Below the pieces are notes generated by a model that was not told the DNA's origin, searched no databases, and worked only from the letters and a program-made list of their open reading frames with translations. 64,000 nucleotides of DNA. It comes from Liolophura sinensis. Lineage: Eukaryota > Mollusca > Polyplacophora > Chitonida > Chitonidae. The stretch lies in NCBI RefSeq assembly GCF_032854445.1, contig NC_088296.1, forward strand, positions 19,829,853-19,893,852, read 5' to 3'. Shown in pieces: positions 1-13,000 of this stretch; positions within the stretch are counted from its first letter, which is position 1, and each line of letters opens with the position of its first letter. Both the position numbers and the translations under genes were made by a program.

Positions 1-74
1 ATGCTGACTGCCTTGGTATAAGAGAAATATTCTCGAGTATGGCGTAAAACACCAATCAATGAAATAAATAAATA
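1..74 (+). repeat. SINE-A 3' part, cut by window edge
   Basis: Ends AAATATTCTCGAGTATGGCG-TAAAACACCAATCAATGAAATAAAT, the 3' end of SINE-A; the tRNA-like head would lie outside the window. Confidence 0.85.
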
Positions 75-1460
75 CATGTAGCTTAGCCTCGAGTTACATC
101 AGATAGAACCGGCTCCCGGTTTCAGTAAATAACAGACCATCAATACATTAGGTCTCTCCAGCAGTTGTATGTTTGGTATTTTATATACCTTGTCTATAAC
201 ATGGAGCCATACTGGATGGATTAGCACAAAAATCTGATTATTATAAACTTTAGCAGTCCGACAACAGACCTATTGCAGTCAGGCAGTAGGAAATGAGATT
301 TGAATAAAAGCGGGTGCCTGATGTGAATAATTTCTCACCAACAGCTAAACCTTATTTTCTAGTCACAAATCAATTATTAGATAGATCGATTTGTATATAC
401 ATATATACATACTTCCAATTTTGCCATCATCGATAATGAGGAGAATATATTCAGGCACTATACATGTATATAATGGTTGACATTATATAAGACAGGGGAT
501 CGTGCAAGATCCCTTTAATTTATGAATTAAGCCAAACACACGTGGCACCACAAGTTAGCACCAAGTCCTGGAACTGTCACAGAGGCACGAATGTCAGACA
601 CAAGGAGACCCAGCCTGCCATCTCGACGCACACGCCGGGCGTTATGACCTTCTGTAACGTCACAGAAGGCGTCTGTCTATTTTGGTAAACAAGGGCTCTT
701 CAAGCTGTCACAGAAACTCAGCACTCGCTAAAACAGGCTATCGAACTCATCGGTAAAGCATATGAAGGTTCAGCTGTCGCGCATACAAATCCAGTTATAT
801 AACGGATATCAGCATGACAGTTCCGTGTATATTATACCATTTCATCAACACCCCGATAACATTGCGTGCAAGCACAATGTGAGGCGTATCAATCCCATGC
901 TGGGCATGCGTACAAGGTTTTATGTGTTACAGGACGATATCACCGCATGGTATTAAAGCTGGCATACTAATTTACATATATATTATTAAATTCTTCAGTT
1001 ACCCAGGGGTGATTTGTTTCCATGTTATATAGGTGTTCAAGGCACTTGGAAATCCACTGGTTACTTCCCATGTTTCATAATAAAGAATATGCTAAAGGCA
1101 TGCACATTGTATGTCGTTTTTTTATCTCTGCCCTCAGAAATCCATTGTTCAGTATACGTGTTCCATAAAGTCTTTCGACGGGTGCCCATGCACTCAGAAG
1201 GCCGTTGTTCAGAACAACTTGCATACAGGCTCAGAGAAATCCATCAGCTAACATGACTGCACTTCATTGTTCACTGCTCAACAGACAAACCATCGACAAT
1301 GCATTCGCCGCGTCAATGCACTACAAAGTTTTTTGGTAGCTTGGCGATGATTCCGAAATCAATGGATCAGTTTACCCGCACTCACACTGACACTAATCAG
1401 TTTGCCTACAATTGTTGACTTATATATCTCACAGACAATTTGCCTACGAACATAAATGCA
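75..1460. other. No gene recognised
   Basis: Open frames at 762-956 and 1014-1256 are short, have no recognisable domain and no splice context. Nothing else stands out. Confidence 0.6.
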
Positions 1461-1473
1461 CGACTTTCTTTGT

Positions 1474-1638
1474 ATTTTTTTATTTATTTATTTATTTATT
1501 TATTTGATTGGTGTTTTAGACCGTACTCAAGAATATTTCACTTACACGACGGCGGCCAGCATTATGGTGGGTGGAAACCGGGCAGAGCCCGGGGAAAGCC
1601 ACGACCATCCGCAGGTTGCTGCCAGACATTCTCACGTA
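1474..1638 (-). repeat. SINE-A, 5'-truncated, with target-site duplication
   Basis: Flanked by CGACTTTCTTTGT (1461-1473) and CGACTCTCTTTGT (1639-1651). Tail (AAAT)n at the low-coordinate end; head missing. Confidence 0.92.
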
Positions 1639-2094
1639 CGACTCTCTTTGTCCGCGTTTATTAGCTCATTGTAATGTTTCTCTCTTTTTCGAAGTGTTGT
1701 ATTAAGGCTTTTATCCAGAATGTGACTGTTCCCTTCATGTAGTATAATATATGATATAGTAACTTAGAATAATGAATACCTCTCTTCGGAATGTAAAAAT
1801 CGTACAAGTTTCCCAAATAAAATTTCTAACTTTTTGCATGAAAATTAATTATGTAATTCCTTTTATATGCAAATTTCAGCGATGTGAAATAATTTGTGGT
1901 TTTAAACAAAAAAAAAACAACTTTTATCCCTTTTGCTTGTTTTTCTGTCGTATCAAGCACAGCAGAAATCATAGTTGAATAGATAATGATACATTTTCAC
2001 CGCCAAAACGAGCTACATTTTCATTGCGCCGAAATATTTTGACTAAGACGGCATCTCTATCACAAGCTATGGACACGCCACCGAATTCCGCCAC

Positions 2095-2295
2095 CGTGTC
2101 AAGTAATGTCATACCAAGTAATGTCATGCCAAATAATGTCACCCTAAGTCATGGCATGCCAAGTAATGTATTGCCAATTAATGACATGCCAAGTAATGTC
2201 ATGCCAAATAATGTCACCCTAAGTCATGGCATGCCAAGTAATGCATTGCCAATTAATGACATGCCAAGTAATGCCATGCCAAATAATGTGGTCGT
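2095..2295. repeat. 15-bp minisatellite with 75-bp higher-order unit
   Basis: Basic unit ATGCCAAGTAATGTC; a 75-bp block (five variants) occurs about two and a half times. Confidence 0.92.
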
Positions 2296-2399
2296 TTGCT
2301 ACCATCAGTTGTGTGTCACATAATATGAACAAACGGTAATACATGGTACTCAGTTGGCATCAGCTTTTGACTAGCATTTAATTCCTGTGTTATTTTGCA

Positions 2400-3330
2400 A
2401 CGCCTTGTGATATAGTGCCTGTAGATGTCTGTGAATGCCTCAGTATCAAGGGTTATAGCCACCATACTCAACCGCATCGAAAGTTATAAACTGCAAACTG
2501 GTCATCATTGCAGTTGAACAGGATGAGCTGTAGAGACTATTGTTCTCCAGTCTTATCACTGACACCGTTGCAAAAAGCCCCATTATCGCAGTGAGCTCAT
2601 TGTACTGTCACTTTCTGTGTCCTTACACAGTGCCACCATGAGGTGCAAACTGCAAATTAGCATCGTACCGGTACTCGGGGGTATATATAAATGACGTGTA
2701 GACAAATATTTCTCTCCAGTGTTTTTCTGGACAATTCCTCAAACCGTACCATATATTGTCTGTCAGTATCACAGTATCAATAGTTATCTAAACAACGTAC
2801 AACGGGACTAAAATGGGCAAACAGCAGCTTCATCATGGTACTAAGGAATCCGTCAGTGTTTCTCTCCAGTGCAATTGTACAATGTACAACTTGTACCAAA
2901 TAAAGCCATTATTACAGGCACGGCGTAGTAATAAGAACCTTGGTGGCACGATACGCAACCGTACTAAACAGTGCAAACTGCAGATTGATCTGGCACGTAT
3001 TGGTACGTATGGGATATAGATCAGCACTTCCTTCAACAGGGGAAAAATTATTATGGAAACCACGCTAAATTGTAGAACACCGCCCGCGAACCGCCAAGCA
3101 TCCATAGCCATTAACACATAACACGATGGCACTGCAAGGTGTGAACTGGACATCACCCTGGTAATGGTATGTATGGCCTGTAGACAAGTATTTCTTCCCC
3201 AGCTGTGTTATCATTGGCACTGAGCGACATAGCGCCAAATCGTCTGTAAATACCTCTGCATCACTTGTTATAGACCCTATACGCAGGGACACTAAAAGGT
3301 GCAAACTGCAGATCGGCATATTAATCAGCA
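2400..3330. repeat. Degenerate tandem repeat of about 163 bp, 5-6 units
   Basis: GTGCAAACTGCA-type anchors at about 2485, 2643, 2810, 2969, 3139 and 3299, with TATTTCTCTCCAGTG-type and TGGTACGTATGG-type motifs in between. Confidence 0.65.
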
Positions 3331-3439
3331 TTCTATATTTTCCGTTCACACAACTTTCCGTTCAGACTCATCGAATAGTACCATTGTCACAGTCACAGCA
3401 TATGACTGCGATTCCCTCAGTACATGTATCACCCGTTGT

Positions 3440-3610
3440 AAAAAAAAATCGTCATACACAGTATTTGGAACATACAGACGTTATACACAGTATTTGGAAC
3501 ATACAGACGTCATACACAGTATTTGGAACATACAGACGTCATGCACAGTCTTTGGAACATGCAGACGCCATACACAGCGTTCGGAACATGGAGACGCCAT
3601 ACACATCTGC
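3440..3610. repeat. 29-bp minisatellite, 5 units
   Basis: Unit CAGTATTTGGAACATACAGA-CGTCATACA, first three units nearly identical, last two diverged. Confidence 0.95.
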
Positions 3611-3692
3611 GCTCATTTCCGGTTTAAGCTATACCCAGATTCAGAATGAGGCTTTAAAGTGCAGAGAACAGACCAGCTAGAACCACAAAGAA

Positions 3693-3698
3693 TTTATT
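3693..3698 (-). terminator. Candidate polyadenylation signal of the GPCR gene
   Basis: AATAAA on the minus strand, 82 nt after the stop codon. It would give a short 3' UTR; a more distal site is equally possible. Confidence 0.35.
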
Positions 3699-3779
3699 TC
3701 CCTTGTTAAAGCAGGCTTTTGTCAATCATCACCACAGCGTCTTCAGAGACTTTGCGCGATTACCAGGACTGATTCGTTA

Positions 3780-4091
3780 TCAAGAACTGTGGACACCTGA
3801 GTCCAAAGCGCGCTCAAACGAGGACCCCCGCGAAGACTGATCTCCAGATTCCGGCGAAACGCTGTCCGGGTTCCGGGTGCTGTTTCTGTCGTGGAGCACA
3901 CACACAGCCTCCGGATTTCCGGCAGAGGTGGGACGTTTATCAAGGAACACACACTTTCTCCTGGTTTTGGCCTCACCAGTGTCTTGGCCCGGGGAATCCC
4001 CAGGTTTTCCCCTGTTTCCTCCTCGCCACGACGTCGTCATGGTAGCCTGAAACTCGCTACCCCGGTTGTCTCCATCACGCTTGGAGTAGAC
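3780..4091 (-). CDS. GPCR terminal exon: distal cytoplasmic tail and stop
   Basis: 312 nt, 103 codons and TGA at 3780-3782. Acceptor TTCCTTGCCATTCAG. The tail is hydrophilic, Ser/Thr/Arg/Gly-rich and low in complexity (SPESGDQSSRGSSFE), ending GVHSS. Clustered serines fit kinase/arrestin regulation as known for the family; no PDZ ligand is evident. Local GC is higher than in the surrounding introns. The frame joins the previous exon exactly; the Met 14 codons upstream of the acceptor is intronic. Confidence 0.85.
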   Translation of the reverse strand, partial: VYSKRDGDNRGSEFQATMTTSWRGGNRGKPGDSPGQDTGEAKTRRKCVFLDKRPTSAGNPEAVCVLHDRNSTRNPDSVSPESGDQSSRGSSFERALDSGVHSS

Positions 4092-7000
4092 CTGAATGGC
4101 AAGGAATAAAATCAATACTTGATTATGATTCATTTAATTATTTAACTATTTGAAACATGTACGTATAAGGATTTAACGCCACAGAAATTTACACCTGGAC
4201 GGCGGTCAACTTTAGAGCCTATTGAAACCGGAGTGCATGGGGCAGAGCATTGCCCGCCTGCTGTGTCGAGACAGGAACGTGTACCAGACCCACACATCAC
4301 TAAATTTCTGCATCTATACTTGGTTTTATCACTAAATCTCTACATATATACTTGGTTTTATCACTAAATCTCTACAGGTATACTTGGTTTTATCACTAAA
4401 TCTCTACATGTATACTTGGTTTTATCACTAAATCTCTACATGTATACTTGGTTTTATCACTGAATCACCAAATATATATATATCAAAATGTATGTATGTG
4501 TACTAAATAAAATTAATTAACTAAAAGTAAACCAACAAATGGAGATAATACAATAGAATATAGCAGAAAGCCACATTAAAAAAATGCATTTCACTCCAAA
4601 CTCTTTACCACGTAGTGATAAATGTCAGCTCATACCTGAACTCCCCGGTCTTTCTTGCCACTCAGGATGTGCTTGGTTTCGGTAGATCTCGGCCCGTGAA
4701 GTCGGTGACTTTCCGTCAGCTGTCGCTTGCTCCTCTGCCGCGCCATGAAACGACTCCAACCCCGCCGCACTGCTAATAGAACCTGACAAAAAATAAATGA
4801 ACGAAAGAATAAAAGTGGTTTAATGGCTATACTAATAGTAGTATTTCAGAAGATGTTGGCGGAAGACAAGTAGTCCTTCATGAACGAAAATTAGAGTGTA
4901 CAAACATCCCCCAAACGCCGGCCATTCATTGTCATAACGCGTCGTAATTAATTTGATTTTTGGTTTACGCCGTACTCAAGAATATCTTACTTATGCAACG
5001 GGCGGCCAGCATTATGGTGTGAGGAAACCGAGCACAGCACAGGGGAAACCCACGTCCATCCTCAGGTTTCTGAGAGACCTTCCCACGTACGCGCGCCGTA
5101 ATAGTGGGAAATCCAAAACTTTGGGTTTAAATGACACCTCACTCACCCTCTATCCCATACTGAGCCAGTCCAGTACCTTGGGTTGAAATCATAAACTTTT
5201 TCATTGATTGTTTAACATTTCAAAGAAAACATCGAGAGCTGAATTCCAGCAGCGACCTAAGTGGTCAAGGATCTGAAAGTCACAGTGAGTCAGCGCTTTA
5301 AACAAGTAAGCCGGCGATGTCTGTAAACACCTTTTATTGCGCAATACTTTCTTTCAAAGTGTTTAGAGACCTCGCCGACACAGTCTGTAACCTTTAATTT
5401 CATCACTTGCTGTTTCGATATGCAATCACTGTGGATATGTCTCACCTTTTGTGTAAAATTTTCCTTCCGTCACACAGATCTATAGTGATTGCAAATCGAA
5501 ACAGCAAATAAATTACCATGCTGTGATGAAATTTAAGATTACAGACTGAAAAAAAAGAGTAGACCACTCACCTCTTCATTTAGAAAGCAGAAAAACATAG
5601 AGACAAAGAATCCCTGCAAATAGATAAAGAAAAGACATGGGCAAGTGTTTCGGATCTTGTTTCTATTCCAATATTTTGCAAAAGATCTATTTATAATTAA
5701 ACAATACTGTATAATGTCGAAGGGGAAAACACGGAAAGGCTAAAAAAAATTACGGATTTTGTTGAACTTATTTTGGAAACTAAAGACAATCAGAGCTATG
5801 GATGGTTATTAGCTAAAGACAAGGGCTACGCCTATCAGTAATGCAGTGTGAACTGATGTTGACAAAAATCACTTAGACACCCATGGTCAAGTACTTGACG
5901 AACTTCCTGACGTGGAGCTGCAACCGAACCAGCCATAGTAGGTTTTCCGATAGGGCTCACTAGAGGGTGCCACAAACACTGAAACCTATTTATGCAGAAT
6001 GTCGACGCAGGCCCAAGTCGGATTGATTGGTAACACCAAGGCAAATATATCATCCGTTAAAGTTTTGTATATGTTTAGATTGTAATGCTAATTTTGTTAA
6101 TGAACACGCTCCTTGGGATAGTGACTTTGGATTTTGTTTCACCCGTTGACGGTACGAGCTTTGATTTGCATTTTTCACTGACTACTATCTTCTTACAACA
6201 GATGAGGTTACGATTGTTCCCATAATATTGTCACATAAGGCCACGGCAATGTAAATTGTTGTTTTGCGGAATAATTCGTTTTCGAAAACCATCTAATTAA
6301 TGTGAAATATGGACTATCCCAGCTATTTGTTGTGCTTAAGACACATTTACATGATCGGAGAGCGTTGAATAACTGGAAAATCATTTTAAAAAGCATCAGT
6401 ATTGAACAAAATCAATAGGCGGATTTTCAGTTTTGTTTTTATTCTATTTTTAGGATTTTCGTTAGAGTCAGTTCGCCCATAAAACACAAAATAAATCTGA
6501 TGTGGCCTAGGCGGGAATGAACAATGTACAAAACAGCTTATGTCTGAATTACTTTAGACAGAGATAGTTAAACATGAAGGCTCACCTGGAAGGCATTACT
6601 GAACATCTCGGCGTAGAGTTTAGGCACTACCATGTCCGGACTGTCGGAAATGAAGAGGAATATTGTGAAATGGACGCCGAATAGGAGCATTAGGACCAGC
6701 GTAAACTTTGCCAGCTTCCTGGAACAAAGAAGAAGGGTTGATATTTGTTCGTTTCCCTAGAAGCCGTAAAAAGTTAATTCCTTGTATTTATTTACATATA
6801 TTTGATTGCGGTTATAATGTCATGCTGGTGAATTTTTCGTTTATGCGATGGTGACCGTCGACCTGAAGGATTAAGGAGCGTCGTTGATTGCTTATTGTCA
6901 CCAGCGCTCCATAAACAATGAGAGGGGGAGGAGATCTGCAAATTCCGCGTCCACGGTCGGGTTTGAACCCGCGCCTCGAATGTGGGAGCAATACCAGAAA

Positions 7001-10000
7001 GAAAAGATCCGGTCTCAGCGTTTGCTTGTTTTAATACTTCGTACACAAGTATTCTCTTTTATCCAAACATGCAGAATATGACTCAAGTACACAACTTAAT
7101 GTTAAAGAACGTTTTCAGAATCACGTTTTATCAGCGTTGAGACGGGTTTTATGAAACGTTGAACGGCCAAGTGTGTTGTTCAAACGAACATGGTTTTTTT
7201 TTTGTTTTTGCTTTAATACGTCATTAAAGAACAACCCCCTCCACACCCGGCCCCGCTCACCTCACATGACATCAACCATTTCCACCTCGTGTATGGAAAG
7301 GTGGTTATCGCAAAGCTAAATTTGCTGATTCTCTAAAAGTGTGTTACCTGTATTTTTGATTGACGTGTCGCTCCGCCATTGTTAGCCGTGAGCAAAGCGC
7401 CCGAATGATTATTAAAAATAAAATGAATGTGACCTGTGGAAGACAGAAAAGCACAATTAATACACAACAGTGAGAGTAAGCTCAGTTGTATAATTTGCTT
7501 TGTCAAACGTTTTCTCCAACTGCACAACCCGTCAGCTACATGTACTTTAACGTTCTATTTTAACTTAGTGAAATTTAAATACTGTGAAAGAACAACAAGA
7601 AATTGGCTTGAAAAAAGTCGGTTTTCAACTTCATTACTGGCGAAATACCAGTGAACCAGTGAATTTGAGTCATTTGTATTCAAAGGAATGGGCAAGGGAG
7701 TTATATATTTACTAGTTTTGCCTCAAGTGTTTTTTAATTGTGTTTTATCTATCACACTGACATTTCGCCTGGGCACTGGTAGTCAAGTTTTACTATGCGT
7801 GGCATCGAGAGAAACATACTTCAAAGAATACATGAAAAGGAACGCTAAACTGTGTATTCAGCCAAAGTTTACAAAATACCTTATACCATGCGATACTTAC
7901 AATGACCGAGGCGAATATTGGCCCATTAAATAGCCAATAGAATATTCTCTGTTGATATGTTGTCCAGCAACTGAAATGGAGAAGCAAACTTTCGATGGAG
8001 TACTCGATTTCCACTAAGAATTCCACCAAAAGTTGCTCTTCAGAAGAAAAACAGGTGAAAAACATTATGTGGTGTACTGCTATTTACATTTTTTCTTGAT
8101 ACGTTCTTTTATCTGTCACATTTCATTCGATGGTTGTTTTATTTGTATATTTATTAACTCATTTGGTAATCGACGGCACAATTGCTTACTTCGATTAGTC
8201 CTATAGTTTGATTTAGATTAGATTGTTTTGGTCGGATTTGTTTGGACGAACGTTTACTTACTGTAAATCATCCAGGAAAATCCTTACCAGGATCCAGGGT
8301 ATAAGATAAACCAACGGAAAAGCTGAAAAAAGTGAAAAATAACGTATATGAGCTTCTTGGGCACGTACTCCTTAACTCATACAGAAAGTCGATATATATT
8401 TAGAAGGCACTCTAAGAGAGCAAACTTTCGCCACAGATTATAGTACAAAACCATTTGATAATTTATTTATTTGATTGGTGTTTTGGGCTGTTCTCAAGAC
8501 TGTTTCTCTTATAAGACCATCGGCGGCCACCGTTATGGTGTGAGGAACCTGAACTTTGTCTGGTGTTGTACTGGCCCGCCTATGGTTTGAAAAAGCTAGA
8601 TGTGTGTTGTCCTTGTTTAAAATTTCAAACAATTCTTACATAGCTTCTTTAAAAATAACAAAATATGTTTTTGCTTCAAATCCAACGCACTTATATATTA
8701 TTATGTCATGTTTAATAAACATATAACGTAATATGTAAACAAATGGGAAATAACTGCAAACGTGAAGTAACCACTCCGAAAAAAGAAATGTTTAACATTT
8801 AAACATCTCTTTGCAACAGATAATAAACGTGCCTAATTGTAACATGTTAAACTTAAAATCTTACACGTTTATCCAACAACTGCTAATAAGACCGCTCTAT
8901 AATGTGAGCATTTATAAAATATTTTATGTATTTATAAGATAAATCAATATATTTATGAAACATAAGCGTGTATTTGAAAAAAAAAACACACACACACACA
9001 CACCTTGAACACCGTTCAAAATAGTTTATGATTTTCCTGGAATGTATAAAACAGATCAGATTATAGCATTTTGAAATATTGGAATCATTTTAACGCCCTA
9101 AATAGTATAGGTATGAGTGCGATATTTACAGCAAGGCAATAATTTGTTAAGCACGTTTATTATCTGTTGCAGAGATATGTTTAAATGCTAAACATTTGTT
9201 TTTTCAGTGTAAAAGTAGAAAGACCAGCAGAAATGACGCGACACAATTTTATGTTCAGTTATGAATACAGTTCTTGTGAAGTGAATCTGTGCATAAGAAG
9301 GCAAATCATTAAATACCTGTTTAGGGCTTGACAAAAATTGCCGTGATATTATTGGCGATATTCATTATAAATATGGTTCATACAGCTCACAATACAATTT
9401 AATAACAGCTGACTGCTTTTAACACACTGGAAACAAAAATCCAATAAAATCTGCAGGAAAAAAGTAATACAGTTTTCAATGGCCTTTCTTTTTACAGTGA
9501 TTTCCCTTTAAATCAAACACTCCTTACTCCAGCCAAAAAGGATGTAATATCTGATTCCTCTTCTGTCGGTGGATAAAGTGCGGTGGACGAGATTGGTCAA
9601 ATAGAAACCTTCCACTAGGATCCAAGTGTACACTGTGGCGATACTGTACATCCAGATAGTGATGAACAGCTTGCACTGCCAGTGCTGTGTGACAAAGAAA
9701 CATGCAGAGCGTTACAACAGCATTAGTGCCACCTGCATTGCCAATGCCGTGAAAGAAAGAAACACAGCATTTTACAGTGCTGTACATCGATATCGTTATG
9801 AACAGCTTACACTACCAGCCAGTGCTGTGTGATACACAAACACAACAGTACAACGACATTAGTACAGCTTACACTGCAAGTGTTGTGCAACAAAGAAACA
9901 TAGCATTTTACAGTGCTTTACCTCGATATAGTGACGAAGATCTTACACTACCAGTCAGTGCTGTGTGATACACAAACACAACAGTACAACAAGATAAGTA

Positions 10001-13000
10001 CAGCTTACACTGCCTGTGCTGTGCAACAAAGAAACACAGCATTTTACAGTGCTTTACCTCGATATCGTGATGAAGATCTTACACTACCAGTCAGTGCTGT
10101 GCAACAAAGAAACACAACATTGTTACAGTGCTGAACATCGGTATCGTGATGAATAGTTTACACTATTATCGCTACCTGATAACCAAACACAGCAATCCAA
10201 CAACATCAGTACAGGTCGCACTGCCTGTGTTGTGCAACAAAGAAACACGGCAATACAACAGCATTTTTGCATGTACAGAGCTATACATCGACATGGTGAC
10301 AAATAGCACACAATAGCGTTCTGTGATACATAAACAGAACAGTACAACACAAAATGAACATGAACAACTCCTAAGGGTACTGCCATTGTTGTGGCAAAAA
10401 GAATGCTGGTGTTTCTGTTGGCATTTGGTCTTCCACGTGACTTATGTCATTTTTTTCTCACAGTCACATGCTTTACTGATTTTTCATTGATTGCAAAAAT
10501 GAACGGGGAGAGATTACTTTCTCACAAAAACGGCGTAAAGTAGCTTCTCTTCAAACTACACGTAAACCACGTTGCGCACAGTGTTCTAGGTGTATGCATA
10601 AACTAGTCTTGTGGGAATGTGTTCAAATGTGTGTCACCGCTATTCTTGCTGAAACGTCCGGATCTGAAAATTCCATCAGAGAGCAAAATGGGTTCGTGGT
10701 CCGTCGTCTATGCCACCAGGCCATTTTGTTTGTTGTCACAGAATGTGTTTCTTAGGCGGAGTTACCGCATGCATAGCATGGCAGGAGTTAAACACGCGTG
10801 CGCATGTGACACGCACTTTTGTCAGGTGGACAACATTTAAAAAGCTTCTCCATTAGTGCTTCTCTTTACTGGGATAAATTTACGAAAGCAAGTCACGTGG
10901 AAAACCATATGTTAACAGCGACACGAAATTTTACTATTGCTTCTGTCTATCAACTTTGTCCAGTCATACTTCTACTCACTGTGCCTTCCTCTATAAAGAT
11001 AAGAGCCCCGCTACTGCTATAGGTGATGTCAATAGAGAAACCCAGACCCTTCACAAAGAGATACTCCTTGAGAAAGGTCACGATGGCTTTCAAGGTCAGG
11101 GACATGAAGAGATTGACGTGCAGGCGGTTGATCTTACTGTGGAGCCCCCTAAAAGGAAAGTAAAAACATTTATTTCTTTGAAAGATCGTTTCAGCAATTT
11201 AAAGGAACGAATGGGAAATCTCTTTCACCTAACGTAACAATCTGTGTAGACCATTGTTCATCCCTATCACTGAAATATTCTTCCAGACGGAGTAAAATAC
11301 CAGTCAAATAAATAAACAAATAAATTCCTATCATTGCGATGAATTGTTGCCAAAGCGGTAACATGGTGCTTACAATGAACAATGATCGCCTGAACCGGAA
11401 TCGCAACTCCGAAAAGATACTTCACTGACAGCAAGAATATATTCTTGGTGTTTTACGTCGTACTAAATAATTTTTCACTGACATGAGGACGTTTGATATA
11501 AGAAAATTCGTTTTAGTTAACCCTAAAGGCAAATATAATTAGAGGTATGAGGAATTAGAAGTATGAGAAATTACAAATATCAGTATCAGTCCCTGTTTAA
11601 TGCAGATATTAGGAATCTTTAAAAAAAAAAAACAGGAATATGTATTTATTTATTTATTTGATTGGTGTTTTACGCCGTACTCAAGAATATTTTACTTATA
11701 CCACGGCGGCGAAAATTATGGTGGGAGGAAACCGGACAGAACCCGGGAGAAAACCCACGACCATCCGCAAGTTGCTGTCAGACCCTTCCACGTACAGTCG
11801 GAGAGGAAGCCAGCGTTAGCTGAACTCACAGCGACCGCATTGGTGAGAGGTTCTTGGGTCATTACGCTGCGCTTGCGCGCCGGAATGTGTATGTTTCTCA
11901 CATAAACATTCAACACTATCAAAATTGGACGTAAGCAATATTGGTGGACGGCTCAAATAAACGTCATGTATGACTTAAAGTCCTCTTCATCCCCTGTGGA
12001 CAGCTTACTGGCAGAAAGGCGCCAAGAATATGGAAGGAAAAAAATCTAGATCATTACGCTACACGAGGCCACGCCTACTCTCCGTGATTGGAAGATGAGC
12101 GTTCAAAGCGCCAAGAATATGGAAGGAATAGAATCTAGATCATTACACTACACGAGGCCACGCCCACGCTCCGTGATTGAAAGACAACACAAGTTCTAAC
12201 ACAAGTCCAAATCGCTCTTGGACACAGGTATGGCATATGCAGTTCCATCAACTGTACCACATGGAAGACTTTTAAGGCGTAAAATTCATGTAAGGCGAAA
12301 TTACTGTTTAGGGCGAGACTGATGTTTTATCATTTTGAAGAAAAGTCACTCTTAGGAGGGAACTGTACCCTCTTTTATAAAGTACATTCACGACAGCATT
12401 AGTTAATATGGATTTGCAATAAAGTGGATGCCCGATTAGGAGTAAACTTTATACAAGCAAATAAATATGCGGTATCCGTTACAGATTGCCTAAAAAATAT
12501 TGCTAAGTTGATGAGAAAACTATAATAATGGATGAATTTAATCGGCATAGATTGAATCTGATAAAACCGTGAAAGAGAAAGACTTTAAAATTAGCGGTTC
12601 TCCGGCCGTACGTGGGAAGGTCACAACAGCCTGCCGAAGGTCGTGGGTTTCCCCCGGGCTGTGCCCGGTTTCCTCCCACCATAATGCTGGCCGGCGTCGT
12701 ATAAGTGAAATATTCTTGAGTACGGCGTAAAACGCCAATCAAATAAATAAATAAATAAAATTAGCGGTCGTGATACTTATACCTTTGACCTAAGCATACT
12801 GGGGTAATTTAGGAACCACTACTGATCTGCTTGTTTTCACTGTGAAGTACTGGGTGTCCAACATGTAGGCCTTTGCAGTACATGTAATTTGCTGGAGTGC
12901 ACCACCTCCTTTATTTAATTTCTTTTTATAAATGGTGTTTAACCGCATGTTCAAGAGTTTATCACCTACACAATAGCAGTAACTTGTCTGAGTGGATAAA

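Noticed and set aside
2024..2323. 99-codon frame with MPSNV repeats
   Set aside because: Product of the 15-bp minisatellite period; no domain or splice context.
3299..3680. Overlapping frames of 116 and 98 codons
   Set aside because: They run through the 29-bp minisatellite in different frames.
10956..11237. Plus-strand 93-codon frame
   Set aside because: Antisense shadow of the TM2 exon.
11600..11905. Frames translating SINE-A (also at 1440, 14356, 20305, 43010, 45582, 52009, 59131)
   Set aside because: All share the same FDWCFTPYSRIFHLYDGGQ-like string or its other-frame forms, which is simply translated SINE-A central domain.
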